Assembly (NCBI GenBank): GCA_964564695.1
Contig: CAZMCC010000078.1
Location: 1 to 18,798 of the forward strand
Direction: 5' to 3'
Source of the DNA: CAZMCC01 sp964564695
GTDB lineage: Bacteria; Planctomycetota; Phycisphaerae; Phycisphaerales; UBA1924
Length of the DNA stretch: 18,798 nt
Part shown: positions 6,362 to 12,973 of the stretch, piece by piece
Layout of the letters: every line of letters begins with the position of its first letter
How positions within the stretch are numbered: the first letter of the stretch is position 1
Made by a program: the position numbers and the translations under genes
The notes under the pieces: generated by a model
What the model was told of the DNA's origin: nothing
Seen by the model: only the letters and a program-made list of their open reading frames with translations
Database searches by the model: none

Positions 6362-6418
6362 TTGCGCACGATACAGTGGAGTGCAAGCGTGTGCAAGTGA
6401 TTGTCAACTTTGCGCACG
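6362..6418. promoter_or_regulatory. Cluster of repeated motifs in the divergent lysine-rich/dapB control region
   Basis: Two copies of TTGCGCACG (6362-6370 and 6410-6418) flank two copies of GTGCAAG exactly 10 bases apart (6381-6387 and 6391-6397). One helical turn of spacing is typical of binding sites on one face of DNA. The motifs overlap the predicted minus-strand promoter, so a regulator could act here. Confidence 0.4.
6368..6396 (-). promoter_or_regulatory. Putative sigma70-type promoter for the lysine-rich gene
   Basis: On the minus strand, TTGCAC (6396-6391) and TATCGT (6373-6368) are separated by 17 bases. The predicted start point would lie near 6361, giving a leader of about 120 nt. 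A perfect TTGACA lies just upstream (6407-6402) but has no matching -10 at the right distance. Confidence 0.4.
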
Positions 6419-6422
6419 CGAG

Positions 6423-6439
6423 CACTGAGCGGTTCAGTG
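6423..6439. promoter_or_regulatory. Small palindrome upstream of dapB
   Basis: CACTGA (6423-6428) and TCAGTG (6434-6439) form a perfect 6-bp inverted repeat with a 5-base spacer, about 47 bases before the dapB start. It could be an operator or a leader hairpin; it is not followed by a T-tract. Confidence 0.3.
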
Positions 6440-6485
6440 AGACCACGTTGAGTCGCCCGCGCGACGCATCGGAACGGAGTTCGAC

Positions 6486-7259
6486 ATGCCCGACAGCACC
6501 ACTCGTTCGACCATCGATCTCGTCGTCAACGGCGCCGCGGGGCGCATGGGTGCGCGCATCTGCGCGCTGAGCGCAACCGACAAGCGATTCAACCTCGTCG
6601 CGGCGATCGAACCGAGCGGATCGAGCGCGATCGGACGTGACGCGACGTCGGGCGTCTTGCTCGATCGTGCTGTGAAAATCGGCGATCGTGCTCCGAACAT
6701 GCGGGGAGGCGTCGTTATCGACTTCACCTCGCCTTCGGGGACGTCAGCGGCGGTGCGCATCGCCACCGAGCGCGGCGCGGCGCTGGTGGTGGGCACCACG
6801 GGGCTGGGCGCGGAGGCTGTCGGTGAGCTCAAGAACACGTCGCAATCGATCCCCGTTCTGCTCGCGCCGAACATGTCGCTTGGGGTCGCGGTGCTCGCGC
6901 ACACGGCGGCCATCGTGGCGGGTGCGTTGGGGTCCGGATTCGCGTGCTCGATCGTCGAATCGCACCATCAACAAAAAAAAGATTCTCCTTCTGGTACGGC
7001 GCTGCGTCTGGCGACCGCAATTCGCTCCGCGGGGGGCTCATTGGGGGATGATCAGGTGCTCGCGGTGCGTGGTGGAGACGTGATCGGGGAGCACACGATC
7101 CGCTTTGCGGGGCCGGGTGAGTACCTCGAACTGACCCATCGGGCGACCAATCGCGACTTGTTTGCGCTGGGTGCGCTGCGCGCGGCGGCGTGGATCGCGG
7201 GGAAGCCCGCGGGGTGGTACACCATCGAAGATGCGCTGGGGATCGCGGCGCGTTCGTGA
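6486..7259 (+). CDS. dapB: 4-hydroxy-tetrahydrodipicolinate reductase
   Basis: A 257-residue cytosolic enzyme reducing the dehydration product of 4-hydroxy-tetrahydrodipicolinate to tetrahydrodipicolinate with NAD(P)H, in the lysine/meso-diaminopimelate pathway. The N-terminal Rossmann motif NGAAGRMG is at about 15-22. FTSPSGT (80-86), GTTG (103-106) and APNMSLGV (127-134) line the cofactor site. The signature HHQQKKDSPSGTA (160-172) carries the catalytic His160 and Lys164 and the substrate-binding S/G/T residues. The C-terminal hydrophobic helix returns to the Rossmann domain, as usual. The ATG start has CGGAG seven bases upstream. The catalytic motif is encoded across a run of eight A (6973-6980). 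Together with the DAP-type MurE at the other end of the window it supports a meso-DAP peptidoglycan. Confidence 0.95.
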   Translation: MPDSTTRSTIDLVVNGAAGRMGARICALSATDKRFNLVAAIEPSGSSAIGRDATSGVLLDRAVKIGDRAPNMRGGVVIDFTSPSGTSAAVRIATERGAALVVGTTGLGAEAVGELKNTSQSIPVLLAPNMSLGVAVLAHTAAIVAGALGSGFACSIVESHHQQKKDSPSGTALRLATAIRSAGGSLGDDQVLAVRGGDVIGEHTIRFAGPGEYLELTHRATNRDLFALGALRAAAWIAGKPAGWYTIEDALGIAARS

Positions 7260-7301
7260 ACGATCGCGTGTGTTTCGCGTGAGCGTGAGGTGGCGCAGGG
7301 C

Positions 7302-7811
7302 TTACCTGCGCGGTGTCGATTGCGTGAGACGCCCGCTCGCGGGGGTGTCGAAGATCGACGTGAGCTCGCAGGCGTTGAGGCGGTTGTAGAGCGCCAGGGC
7401 GGTTTCGTCGTTGACCATGACGGGGACGCGGGCCCGCACGATGCCGTTGCCGGGGTTGTACCAGAAACCGGCGGTGTTCTCGTCCAGGAGCATCCGGATG
7501 CGCGGATGATCGAGGGACTGGTCCTGGGGCTCGGCGATTTCGACCCAGGGGGCGTCGGAGCGGGCGAGCATGTTGCGCGGCGCCCCGCCGTCCTCGAACC
7601 ATTCGGGCTTGATGGTGGTGGGCCACCCGAATTCGTTGCGCTCGGTGTGGCCGGTGACGGAGCGGTAGCTGATCTCGAGCGCGAGGCGGTTGAGCTCGGC
7701 GGCGGCGCGGTTGAACTCGGCCTGCTCGCGCCCGCGGGCGCGCTGCACGGCGATTGCGCCGGCGATCGCCAGGCTCAGGCCAAGAACGGTGAGGGCATCC
7801 CGCCAACGCAT
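7302..7811 (-). CDS. Hypothetical membrane-anchored protein, 169 aa
   Basis: Not recognised. The N-terminus has a short basic start (MRWR), then a single hydrophobic segment (about 6-22, ALTVLGLSLAIAGAIAV), then a charged Ala/Glu-rich stretch (RARGREQAEFNRAAAELNRLALE) likely to be helical. The remainder (about 50-169) has the look of a soluble extracytoplasmic domain with many aromatics (GWPTTIKPEWFEDG, AGFWYNPGNGIVRARVPV). This layout fits an inner-membrane-anchored periplasmic protein and loosely a pseudopilin, but the prepilin peptidase motif G-F-T-L-x-E is absent. There is no clear Shine-Dalgarno before the ATG. It is convergent with dapB (about 40 bases apart) and divergent from the M16 homologue. 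Function unknown. Confidence 0.55.
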   Translation of the reverse strand: MRWRDALTVLGLSLAIAGAIAVQRARGREQAEFNRAAAELNRLALEISYRSVTGHTERNEFGWPTTIKPEWFEDGGAPRNMLARSDAPWVEIAEPQDQSLDHPRIRMLLDENTAGFWYNPGNGIVRARVPVMVNDETALALYNRLNACELTSIFDTPASGRLTQSTPRR

Positions 7812-8010
7812 GATTGAGGGATCGGCACAAATATCTGTGGGCGATGGTGCGTGATGGGTGGAGCGGTGAAATAGGCGGGCAACCTTGCCGCCCCTGACGC
7901 GCGGGGGGGAGTTCTCGGGCCAAGAGCGTGTGGTGCGCCGCTACACTCGGATCAGAGTGAACGCCGTCGCGGCGCGCCGTTCTAGAGACCCAGCAGAGAG
8001 ATGGATTCGC

Positions 8011-9282
8011 ATGAGCACGATCTGGACCGGGACGCTCGAGTGCGGGATGCCGCTGCTGATCGAGCGCATGAGCGGGGTGGAATCGGCGGGGCTGTGCTGG
8101 CTGCTGCCGTCGGGTTCGGCGACGGACCCGCAGGATCGGTTGGGGCTGGCCCCGATGCTGGCGGAGCTCGTGTTCCGGGGTGCCGGGACGCTGGATTCGC
8201 GTGGGCAGGCCGACGCGCTGGACCGGCTGGGGCTCTCGAGAGGATGCGAAGTGGGGTCGCGGCACCTGCGGCTGGGTGTTTCGATGCAGGCCAAGACGGT
8301 GGTGGAGGCGCTGCCGTCGATCGTGGACATCGTGCGCCGGCCGAAGTTTGAGGAGGCGTCGATCGATCCGGCGCGGGATCTGGCGATCCAGGCTGTGGAG
8401 TCTTTGTCGGATGACCCCCATGAACGAGCGGTGGTGGAGATCCGCCGGCTGCACAACGACCCGCCGATGAACCGGTCGCACCTGGGCACCATCGAGGGGC
8501 TCGAGGCGATCACGCGGGATGACCTTCAGGCGCAGTGGGCTCGGCGCGTACGCCCCGGGGGGAGCATCCTGGCGATCGCGGGGGCGATCGACGACGCACG
8601 GCGTGAGGAGATCGTGCGGACGCTCAACCGGCTGCTTGAGGGGTGGACGGGGAGCGCGCCGGACGTGACCCCCACCAAGTCGGCGTCGAAGGGGACGTAC
8701 GAGCACAGCGACGACGACAAGGCGCAGGTGCAGATCGTGCTGATGCACGATGCGCCGCCCGAGGCCGACCCGAACTGCCCGCTCGAGCGCGTGGTGGGGG
8801 GCGTGCTGTCGGGCGGGATGTCGGCGCGGCTGTTCACCGAAGTGCGCGAGAAGCGGGGACTGTGCTACTCGGTCAGCGCGTCGTACAGCACGGAGCGGGA
8901 CACGGGGCGGGTGCTCGCGTACGTGGGGACGACGCCGGAGCGGGCGCAGCAGTCGCTGGATGTGCTGTGGGGCGAATTGAATCGGATCAACGGTTCTGTG
9001 GGGGGGGCCGCGGGCAAGGTGGAGGCGGACGAGTTCGAGCGGGCGCTGACGGGGATCAAGTCGGGGATCATCTTCAGCGGCGAATCGACGGGGGCTCGGG
9101 CGGGGGCGCTGGCGACAGACCAGTTCCGGCTCGGGCGGGGGCGGTCGCTGGCGGAGCTGTCGGCGCTGTTTGATCGCGTGACGCTCGACGATGTGAACCG
9201 GTATCTGGCGAACCGGACGCTGGGGCCGACGTCAATCTTTACATTGGGGCCGTCGAAGCTGACGGTTCCGGGTGGGGGCTGA
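8011..9282 (+). CDS. M16 (pitrilysin-family) peptidase homologue lacking the zinc motif
   Basis: A 423-residue two-domain protein of the M16 family. The C-terminal domain has the typical segment SGGMSARLFTEVREKRGLCYSVSASY (about 267-292), including the Arg and Tyr of the R/Y substrate-binding pair. In the N-terminal domain the position of the zinc-binding HxxEH is occupied by P-x-x-A-E (Pro48, Ala51, Glu52 in GLAPMLAELVFRG), so all three key residues are lost and the protein cannot act as a zinc peptidase by itself. In heterodimeric bacterial M16B enzymes and in mitochondrial processing peptidase, one subunit is likewise inactive and supplies the R/Y pair. No active partner is adjacent here. 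The ATG at 8011 is chosen from domain boundaries; the upstream AGAGAG is a weak binding site. No signal peptide, so probably cytoplasmic. Confidence 0.85.
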   Translation: MSTIWTGTLECGMPLLIERMSGVESAGLCWLLPSGSATDPQDRLGLAPMLAELVFRGAGTLDSRGQADALDRLGLSRGCEVGSRHLRLGVSMQAKTVVEALPSIVDIVRRPKFEEASIDPARDLAIQAVESLSDDPHERAVVEIRRLHNDPPMNRSHLGTIEGLEAITRDDLQAQWARRVRPGGSILAIAGAIDDARREEIVRTLNRLLEGWTGSAPDVTPTKSASKGTYEHSDDDKAQVQIVLMHDAPPEADPNCPLERVVGGVLSGGMSARLFTEVREKRGLCYSVSASYSTERDTGRVLAYVGTTPERAQQSLDVLWGELNRINGSVGGAAGKVEADEFERALTGIKSGIIFSGESTGARAGALATDQFRLGRGRSLAELSALFDRVTLDDVNRYLANRTLGPTSIFTLGPSKLTVPGGG

Positions 9283-9287
9283 GGAGC

Positions 9288-9311
9288 CACAGGCGGGACG
9301 CCTGTGCCACC
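9288..9311. repeat. Palindromic repeat, family 1 (copy 1)
   Basis: CACAGGCG (9288-9295) and CGCCTGTG (9299-9306) form a perfect 8-bp stem with a 3-base GGA loop, followed by the tail CCACC. It starts six bases after the M16 stop codon. The same 24-base element recurs with one mismatch at 12435-12458. The form is REP-like: short, palindromic, at a gene end. Confidence 0.75.
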
Positions 9312-9351
9312 TTGGTATTGGGCGGGCGAGTAGACTCCGCCCCACCCCCCC

Positions 9352-11088
9352 ATGACCCTGCCACGATCCATTGCGCGCCAACATCCGGGGCAGTACGCCC
9401 TGCTGTTTGTGCTTTTCGGGATGCTGGGGGTGTTCCTTCTGTATCCGATCGGGCTGACGGTGTACGGGGCGTTTGTTGGGGTCGACGAGAAGGGCCAGAC
9501 GCACCTCACGCTGAGCCACGTGGCGATGGTGTTCGCGGATCCGACGGCGCGGGCGGGGCTCGTCAACGCGTTCATGGTGGCGGCGGCGACGACGCTGGTG
9601 GCGATCCTGGTGGCGCTGCCGTTGTCGGTGTTCAGTGCGCGGTACCGGTTTCCGCTCAAGGGGGCGTTCAGTGCGCTGATATTGGTGCCGCTGATCCTGC
9701 CGCCGTTTGTCGGGGCGATCGGGATGCAGGCGCTGCTGGGGCGGTACGGGACGCTGAACACGCTCCTGGGGACGGAGTTCGACGTGCTGGGGGGGGCGAA
9801 GTTCTGGGGCGTGGTGCTCGTCGAGGCGCTGCACCTCTATCCGATCATCTATCTGAACGCGACGGCCGCGCTGGCGAACCTGGACCCCGCGCTCGACGAG
9901 GCGGCGGAGAACCTGGGGGCGGGGCCGGTGCGCCGGTTCTTCCGGGTGACGCTGCCCTTGATCCGCCCCGGGCTGTTCGCGGGGGCGACGATCGTGTTCA
10001 TCTGGAGCTTTACGGAGCTGGGCACGCCGCTGGTGTTCGATTACAACCAGGTGACGCCGGTGCAGATCTTCGTGGGGCTGAAGGAGGTCGAGTCGTCGGC
10101 GCGCCCGTACGCGATGGTGGTGGTGATGCTGGGGGCGGCGATCGGGATCTATGCGATCGGGAAGGCGGTGTTCGGGCGCAAGGGGTACGCGATGTACTCG
10201 AAGGCGTCGCGGGCGGCGTCGGAGAAGGAGCTGGGGCGGGGGATGAAGGTGGTGGCGACGGGGGCGTTTGGGGTGGTGACGCTGCTGGCGGTGCTGCCGC
10301 ATCTGGGTGTGATTCTGACCAGCGTGGCGGTGCCGGGGACGTGGTACCGGACGCTGGTGCCGGCGGGGTTCACGCTGGGGCACTATGACCGGGCGCTGAC
10401 GGACCCGGACGCGTTCGGGTCGGTGGTGAACTCGTTGAAGCTGGCGTCGATGGCGATGGTGCTGGACCTGGGGCTGGGGCTGCTGGTGGGGTACGTGATC
10501 GTGCGGGGGAAGGTGCGGGGCAAGCGGCTGCTCGATGCCTTGTGCATGCTGCCGCTCGCGGTGCCGGGGCTGGTGATGGCGTTCGGGTATGTGGCGATGA
10601 GTTTGCGCTGGCCGTTTGGGAAGGGGAACCCGCTCGAGAGCGTGAGCGTGTTCGGGGCGACGCCGGATCCGACGCTGCTGCTGGTGATCGCGTACGCGGT
10701 GCGCCGGCTGCCCTATGTGGTGCGCGCGACGGTGGCGGGGCTGGAGCAGACGTCGGGTGAGCTTGAGGAGGCGGCGCTGAACCTGGGGGCGTCGCGGGTG
10801 ACCACGGTGAGGCGGGTGATCGTGCCGTTGATCGCGGCGAATTTGATTGCAGGAGGTTTGCTCGCGTTCAGCTTCGCGATGCTGGAGGTGTCGGACTCGC
10901 TGCTCTTGGCGCAGCAGCCGGAGGACTTCCCGATCACGAACGCGATCGTGGCGTTTCTGAATCGGCTGGGGGACGGGCCGTACATCGCGAGTGCGATGGG
11001 GGTGTGGGGGATGGCGCTCTTGGCGGTGACGCTGGTGGGGGCGTCGATTTTGATCGGGAAGAAGATGGGGTCGATTTTCAGGGTGTGA
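9352..11088 (+). CDS. ABC transporter permease, two fused domains (Fe(III)/FbpB-ThiP-like)
   Basis: A 578-residue inner-membrane protein with about twelve hydrophobic segments in two homologous halves, the layout of Fe(III) (FbpB) and thiamine (ThiP) permeases that act as one polypeptide instead of a dimer. Each half carries an EAA loop that docks the ATPase: EAAENLGAGPVRRFFRVTLP (about 183-202) and EEAALNLGASRVTTVRRVIV (about 472-491). The halves are joined by a hydrophilic linker (about 270-298). No periplasmic binding protein or ATPase gene is in the window, so the transported substrate cannot be deduced; iron is a guess from family resemblance. The ATG is preceded by a C-rich stretch with no Shine-Dalgarno, so initiation is unusual or leaderless. 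It is followed by a family 2 palindromic repeat. Confidence 0.9.
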   Translation: MTLPRSIARQHPGQYALLFVLFGMLGVFLLYPIGLTVYGAFVGVDEKGQTHLTLSHVAMVFADPTARAGLVNAFMVAAATTLVAILVALPLSVFSARYRFPLKGAFSALILVPLILPPFVGAIGMQALLGRYGTLNTLLGTEFDVLGGAKFWGVVLVEALHLYPIIYLNATAALANLDPALDEAAENLGAGPVRRFFRVTLPLIRPGLFAGATIVFIWSFTELGTPLVFDYNQVTPVQIFVGLKEVESSARPYAMVVVMLGAAIGIYAIGKAVFGRKGYAMYSKASRAASEKELGRGMKVVATGAFGVVTLLAVLPHLGVILTSVAVPGTWYRTLVPAGFTLGHYDRALTDPDAFGSVVNSLKLASMAMVLDLGLGLLVGYVIVRGKVRGKRLLDALCMLPLAVPGLVMAFGYVAMSLRWPFGKGNPLESVSVFGATPDPTLLLVIAYAVRRLPYVVRATVAGLEQTSGELEEAALNLGASRVTTVRRVIVPLIAANLIAGGLLAFSFAMLEVSDSLLLAQQPEDFPITNAIVAFLNRLGDGPYIASAMGVWGMALLAVTLVGASILIGKKMGSIFRV

Positions 11089-11104
11089 GGGCGCGGCGGG
11101 CGGA

Positions 11105-11135
11105 ACCCGGCGGACAGAGCTCCGCCGGGGCACCC
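11105..11135. repeat. Palindromic repeat, family 2 (copy 1)
   Basis: CCCGGCGGA (11106-11114) and TCCGCCGGG (11121-11129) form a perfect 9-bp stem with a CAGAGC loop, and a GCACCC tail follows. All 31 bases are identical to 14836-14866. It lies 16 bases after the ABC permease stop and 12 bases before thiL. Confidence 0.85.
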
Positions 11136-11147
11136 ATACGATTGAGC

Positions 11148-12095
11148 GTGCGCGAATCGACTCTTCTGGATCACATCGCCGCTGTCACCGCCGATCTGTC
11201 GGCGGCGTTTCCCGGCGTGATTGCCGGGCCGGGGGACGACTGCGCGGCCGTGCGGACGCCGGGGGGCGAGGTGCTGCTGCTGAAGGTGGATCAGCTCGTC
11301 GAGGGGCGGCACTACGCGAGTGGCGAGGCGCCGGAGATGATCGGGCGCAAGGCGGTGGCGCGGGCGTTGTCGGATATCGCGGCGGCGGCGGGGCGACCGT
11401 TGTATGCGTTGGCCGCGGCGGCGGTGGCGGTGGATGCGGATCAGGAGCGGGTGCGGGCGATCTTCGACGCGGTGCACCTGTGGGGGCGCCAGTGGGCGTG
11501 CCCGGTGGTGGGGGGCGACATCGCCGGGCTCGCGTCGGGGGCGGCGATGGTGATCTCGATCAGCGTAGTGGGGGCGGCGCACGCGACGCGAGGACCGGTG
11601 ACGCGGCGCGGGGCGCGGGTGGGTGATGAGGTGTGGGTGACGGGGCGGATCGGCGGGTCGCTGCGGTCGGGACGGCACATGACGTTCGAGCCGCGGCTGC
11701 GCGAGGCGGCGGGGTTGGCGGATGTGCTGGGTGAGAAGTTGCGGGCGATGATGGATGTGTCGGATGGACTGGGGATTGATGCGGACCGGCTGGCGCGGAG
11801 GTCGGGCGTGCGGATCGAGATTGAGCGAGCGTTGGTGCCGTTGCATGCGGATGCCGACCCGGCGACGGCGCTTGGGGACGGCGAGGATCACGAGCTGCTG
11901 ATGGTGCTGGCGCCGGATGCAAAGCCTGGGGCAGTGTGTCCGGGCACGGCCACGGCGCTGACGCGGATCGGGCGGGTGGTGGAGGCGGGGGGCGTGGGGG
12001 GGAAGCCGGGATGTGTGGTGGTGGAGTCTGACGGATCGCGCACGCTCGGCGCGAGCATGGGGTGGGACCATGCGGGGGGCGCCGATGCCCGGTGA
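11148..12095 (+). CDS. thiL: Thiamine-monophosphate kinase
   Basis: A 315-residue cytosolic kinase phosphorylating thiamine monophosphate to the active cofactor thiamine pyrophosphate. It belongs to the PurM/AIR-synthetase-like superfamily. Signatures in order: GDDCA (29-33), KVDQLVEGRHY (46-56), ARALSDIAAAAG (71-82), GGDI (122-125), MDVSDGL (202-208), and GDGEDHELLM (243-252), ending in GWDH near the C-terminus as is typical. These Asp residues bind the Mg ions. The start is placed at GTG 11148, where the family N-terminus (RESTLLDHI) begins; a TTG two codons upstream is an alternative. Neither has a clear Shine-Dalgarno, and the repeat just upstream limits any longer start. The stop lies 16 bases before tsaE, suggesting one operon. 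Confidence 0.93.
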   Translation: MRESTLLDHIAAVTADLSAAFPGVIAGPGDDCAAVRTPGGEVLLLKVDQLVEGRHYASGEAPEMIGRKAVARALSDIAAAAGRPLYALAAAAVAVDADQERVRAIFDAVHLWGRQWACPVVGGDIAGLASGAAMVISISVVGAAHATRGPVTRRGARVGDEVWVTGRIGGSLRSGRHMTFEPRLREAAGLADVLGEKLRAMMDVSDGLGIDADRLARRSGVRIEIERALVPLHADADPATALGDGEDHELLMVLAPDAKPGAVCPGTATALTRIGRVVEAGGVGGKPGCVVVESDGSRTLGASMGWDHAGGADAR

Positions 12096-12111
12096 CTCAG
12101 GTGAGAGCGCG

Positions 12112-12846
12112 ATGCCGACGCTGCTGCGCGTTCGGTGCCCGGATGAGAGGGCGACCGACGCGCTGGGGGCCGCGATCGGGGCGCTCTTGCGGCGCGGCGA
12201 CGTCGTGTGCTTGCGCGGCGACCTTGGGGCGGGCAAGACTCGGATGGTCCGGGGGATCGCGCGCGGCGCGGGGGTGGACCCGGCGCTGGTGTCGAGCCCG
12301 ACGTTTGTGGTGATGCACGAGTACCCCCCGCGCGTTCCGGGACCCGATGCGGCGGCGCTGGTCCACGTCGACGCGTACCGATTGCGGGGGCCGGACGAGC
12401 TCGATTCGCTGGGGTGGGAGCGGGTCATGGGGAGCACAGGCGGGACGCCTGGGCCACCGGTGGTGATCGAGTGGCCGGAGCGGATCGAGGCGGCTCTTGC
12501 GCGCGGGGGGCCGCACCCGGGGGGTGGGGGGGGGGGGGGGGGGCGGGGCCACGGGGGGGGGAGGCAGGACCCCCGGGGGGGGGCGCGCGCGGGGGGGCGC
12601 TGCGGGGACGCGGCGGCGGGGGGTGTGGGGGGCCCGGGCGGCGCGGGGGGTCCAGGTGGAGCTCCGCGTGGGGGAGCGCGAGCGTGCCCGACGTGCGGGA
12701 AGCCGGTTGCGCCCGATCCCGACGCGCCGACCTTTCCGTTTTGCTCGGAGCGGTGCCGCATGGCGGACCTGGGGAAGTGGTTCAGCGGCTCGTACACGGT
12801 GTCGCGCGACCCGTCGCCGGAGGACGCCGACGACACGGGGACGTGA
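12112..12846 (+). CDS. tsaE: TsaE (t6A tRNA modification ATPase) continuous in frame with a YacG-type zinc finger
   Basis: A 244-residue frame with two parts. Residues 1 to about 132 are TsaE, the ATPase partner of TsaB/TsaD in making t6A on ANN-decoding tRNAs: Walker A GDLGAGKT (36-43), SSPTFVV (61-67), HVDAYRL (85-91), VVIEWPERI (117-125). Residues about 191-230 match the DNA gyrase inhibitor YacG: Cys192-x2-Cys195-x15-Cys211-x3-Cys215, with FCSERCRMADLGKWFSGSY. Between them is a Gly/Arg-rich segment encoded by extremely G-rich DNA. The ATG at 12112 has AGGTGAG seven bases upstream. Normally tsaE and yacG are separate genes. YacG has no ATG here; the nearest in-frame start is a GTG at 12625. 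Either a true fusion, two genes, or an assembly error in the poly-G tract could explain this. Residues 108-116 derive from a palindromic repeat. Confidence 0.8.
   Translation: MPTLLRVRCPDERATDALGAAIGALLRRGDVVCLRGDLGAGKTRMVRGIARGAGVDPALVSSPTFVVMHEYPPRVPGPDAAALVHVDAYRLRGPDELDSLGWERVMGSTGGTPGPPVVIEWPERIEAALARGGPHPGGGGGGGGRGHGGGRQDPRGGARAGGRCGDAAAGGVGGPGGAGGPGGAPRGGARACPTCGKPVAPDPDAPTFPFCSERCRMADLGKWFSGSYTVSRDPSPEDADDTGT
12435..12458. repeat. Palindromic repeat, family 1 (copy 2), inside tsaE
   Basis: This is the same 24-base element as 9288-9311, with one mismatch (G for T at 12452). It lies in the tsaE reading frame, encoding roughly STGGTPGPP between the helix DSLGWERVM and the conserved strand VVIEWPERI. 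Confidence 0.75.
12501..12664 (+). other. Extreme G-rich tract with an 18-base G homopolymer
   Basis: Most bases are G on the plus strand, including an uninterrupted run of 18 G (12526-12543) and several runs of 5-9. This can fold as G-quadruplexes and slip in replication. It is also a classic place for sequencing and assembly errors, so the exact reading frame through it should be treated as uncertain. Confidence 0.9.
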
Positions 12847-12973
12847 AAGCGACGGGCCAGAACTCGGGGACGCAGGGGGGTGGCACGGGGTGCGCACGGG
12901 CGGGCGCGGGGGATTACCATGCTCGGCTTCGATGGCGCCTCTGTATTGACTGACTGATGCACGGAGTCCACGG

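Noticed and set aside
7874..7892. Imperfect hairpin (GGCGG with CCGCC, one bulge) between the unknown membrane protein and the M16 homologue
   Set aside because: It has a bulge, a very short loop and no T-tract, and lies upstream of both divergent genes, where a terminator makes little sense.
7942..7947. TACACT as a possible -10 box for the M16 homologue
   Set aside because: No acceptable -35 lies 16-18 bases upstream, and such a single hexamer occurs often by chance.
9232..11133. Minus-strand open frame of 633 codons opposite the ABC permease
   Set aside because: Arg/His/Pro-rich shadow; the plus strand encodes a clear two-domain permease.
12526..12543. The G18 run as proof of a phase-variable gene
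   Set aside because: A homopolymer this long in a GC-rich assembly may be an artefact; without read data it cannot be claimed as phase variation.
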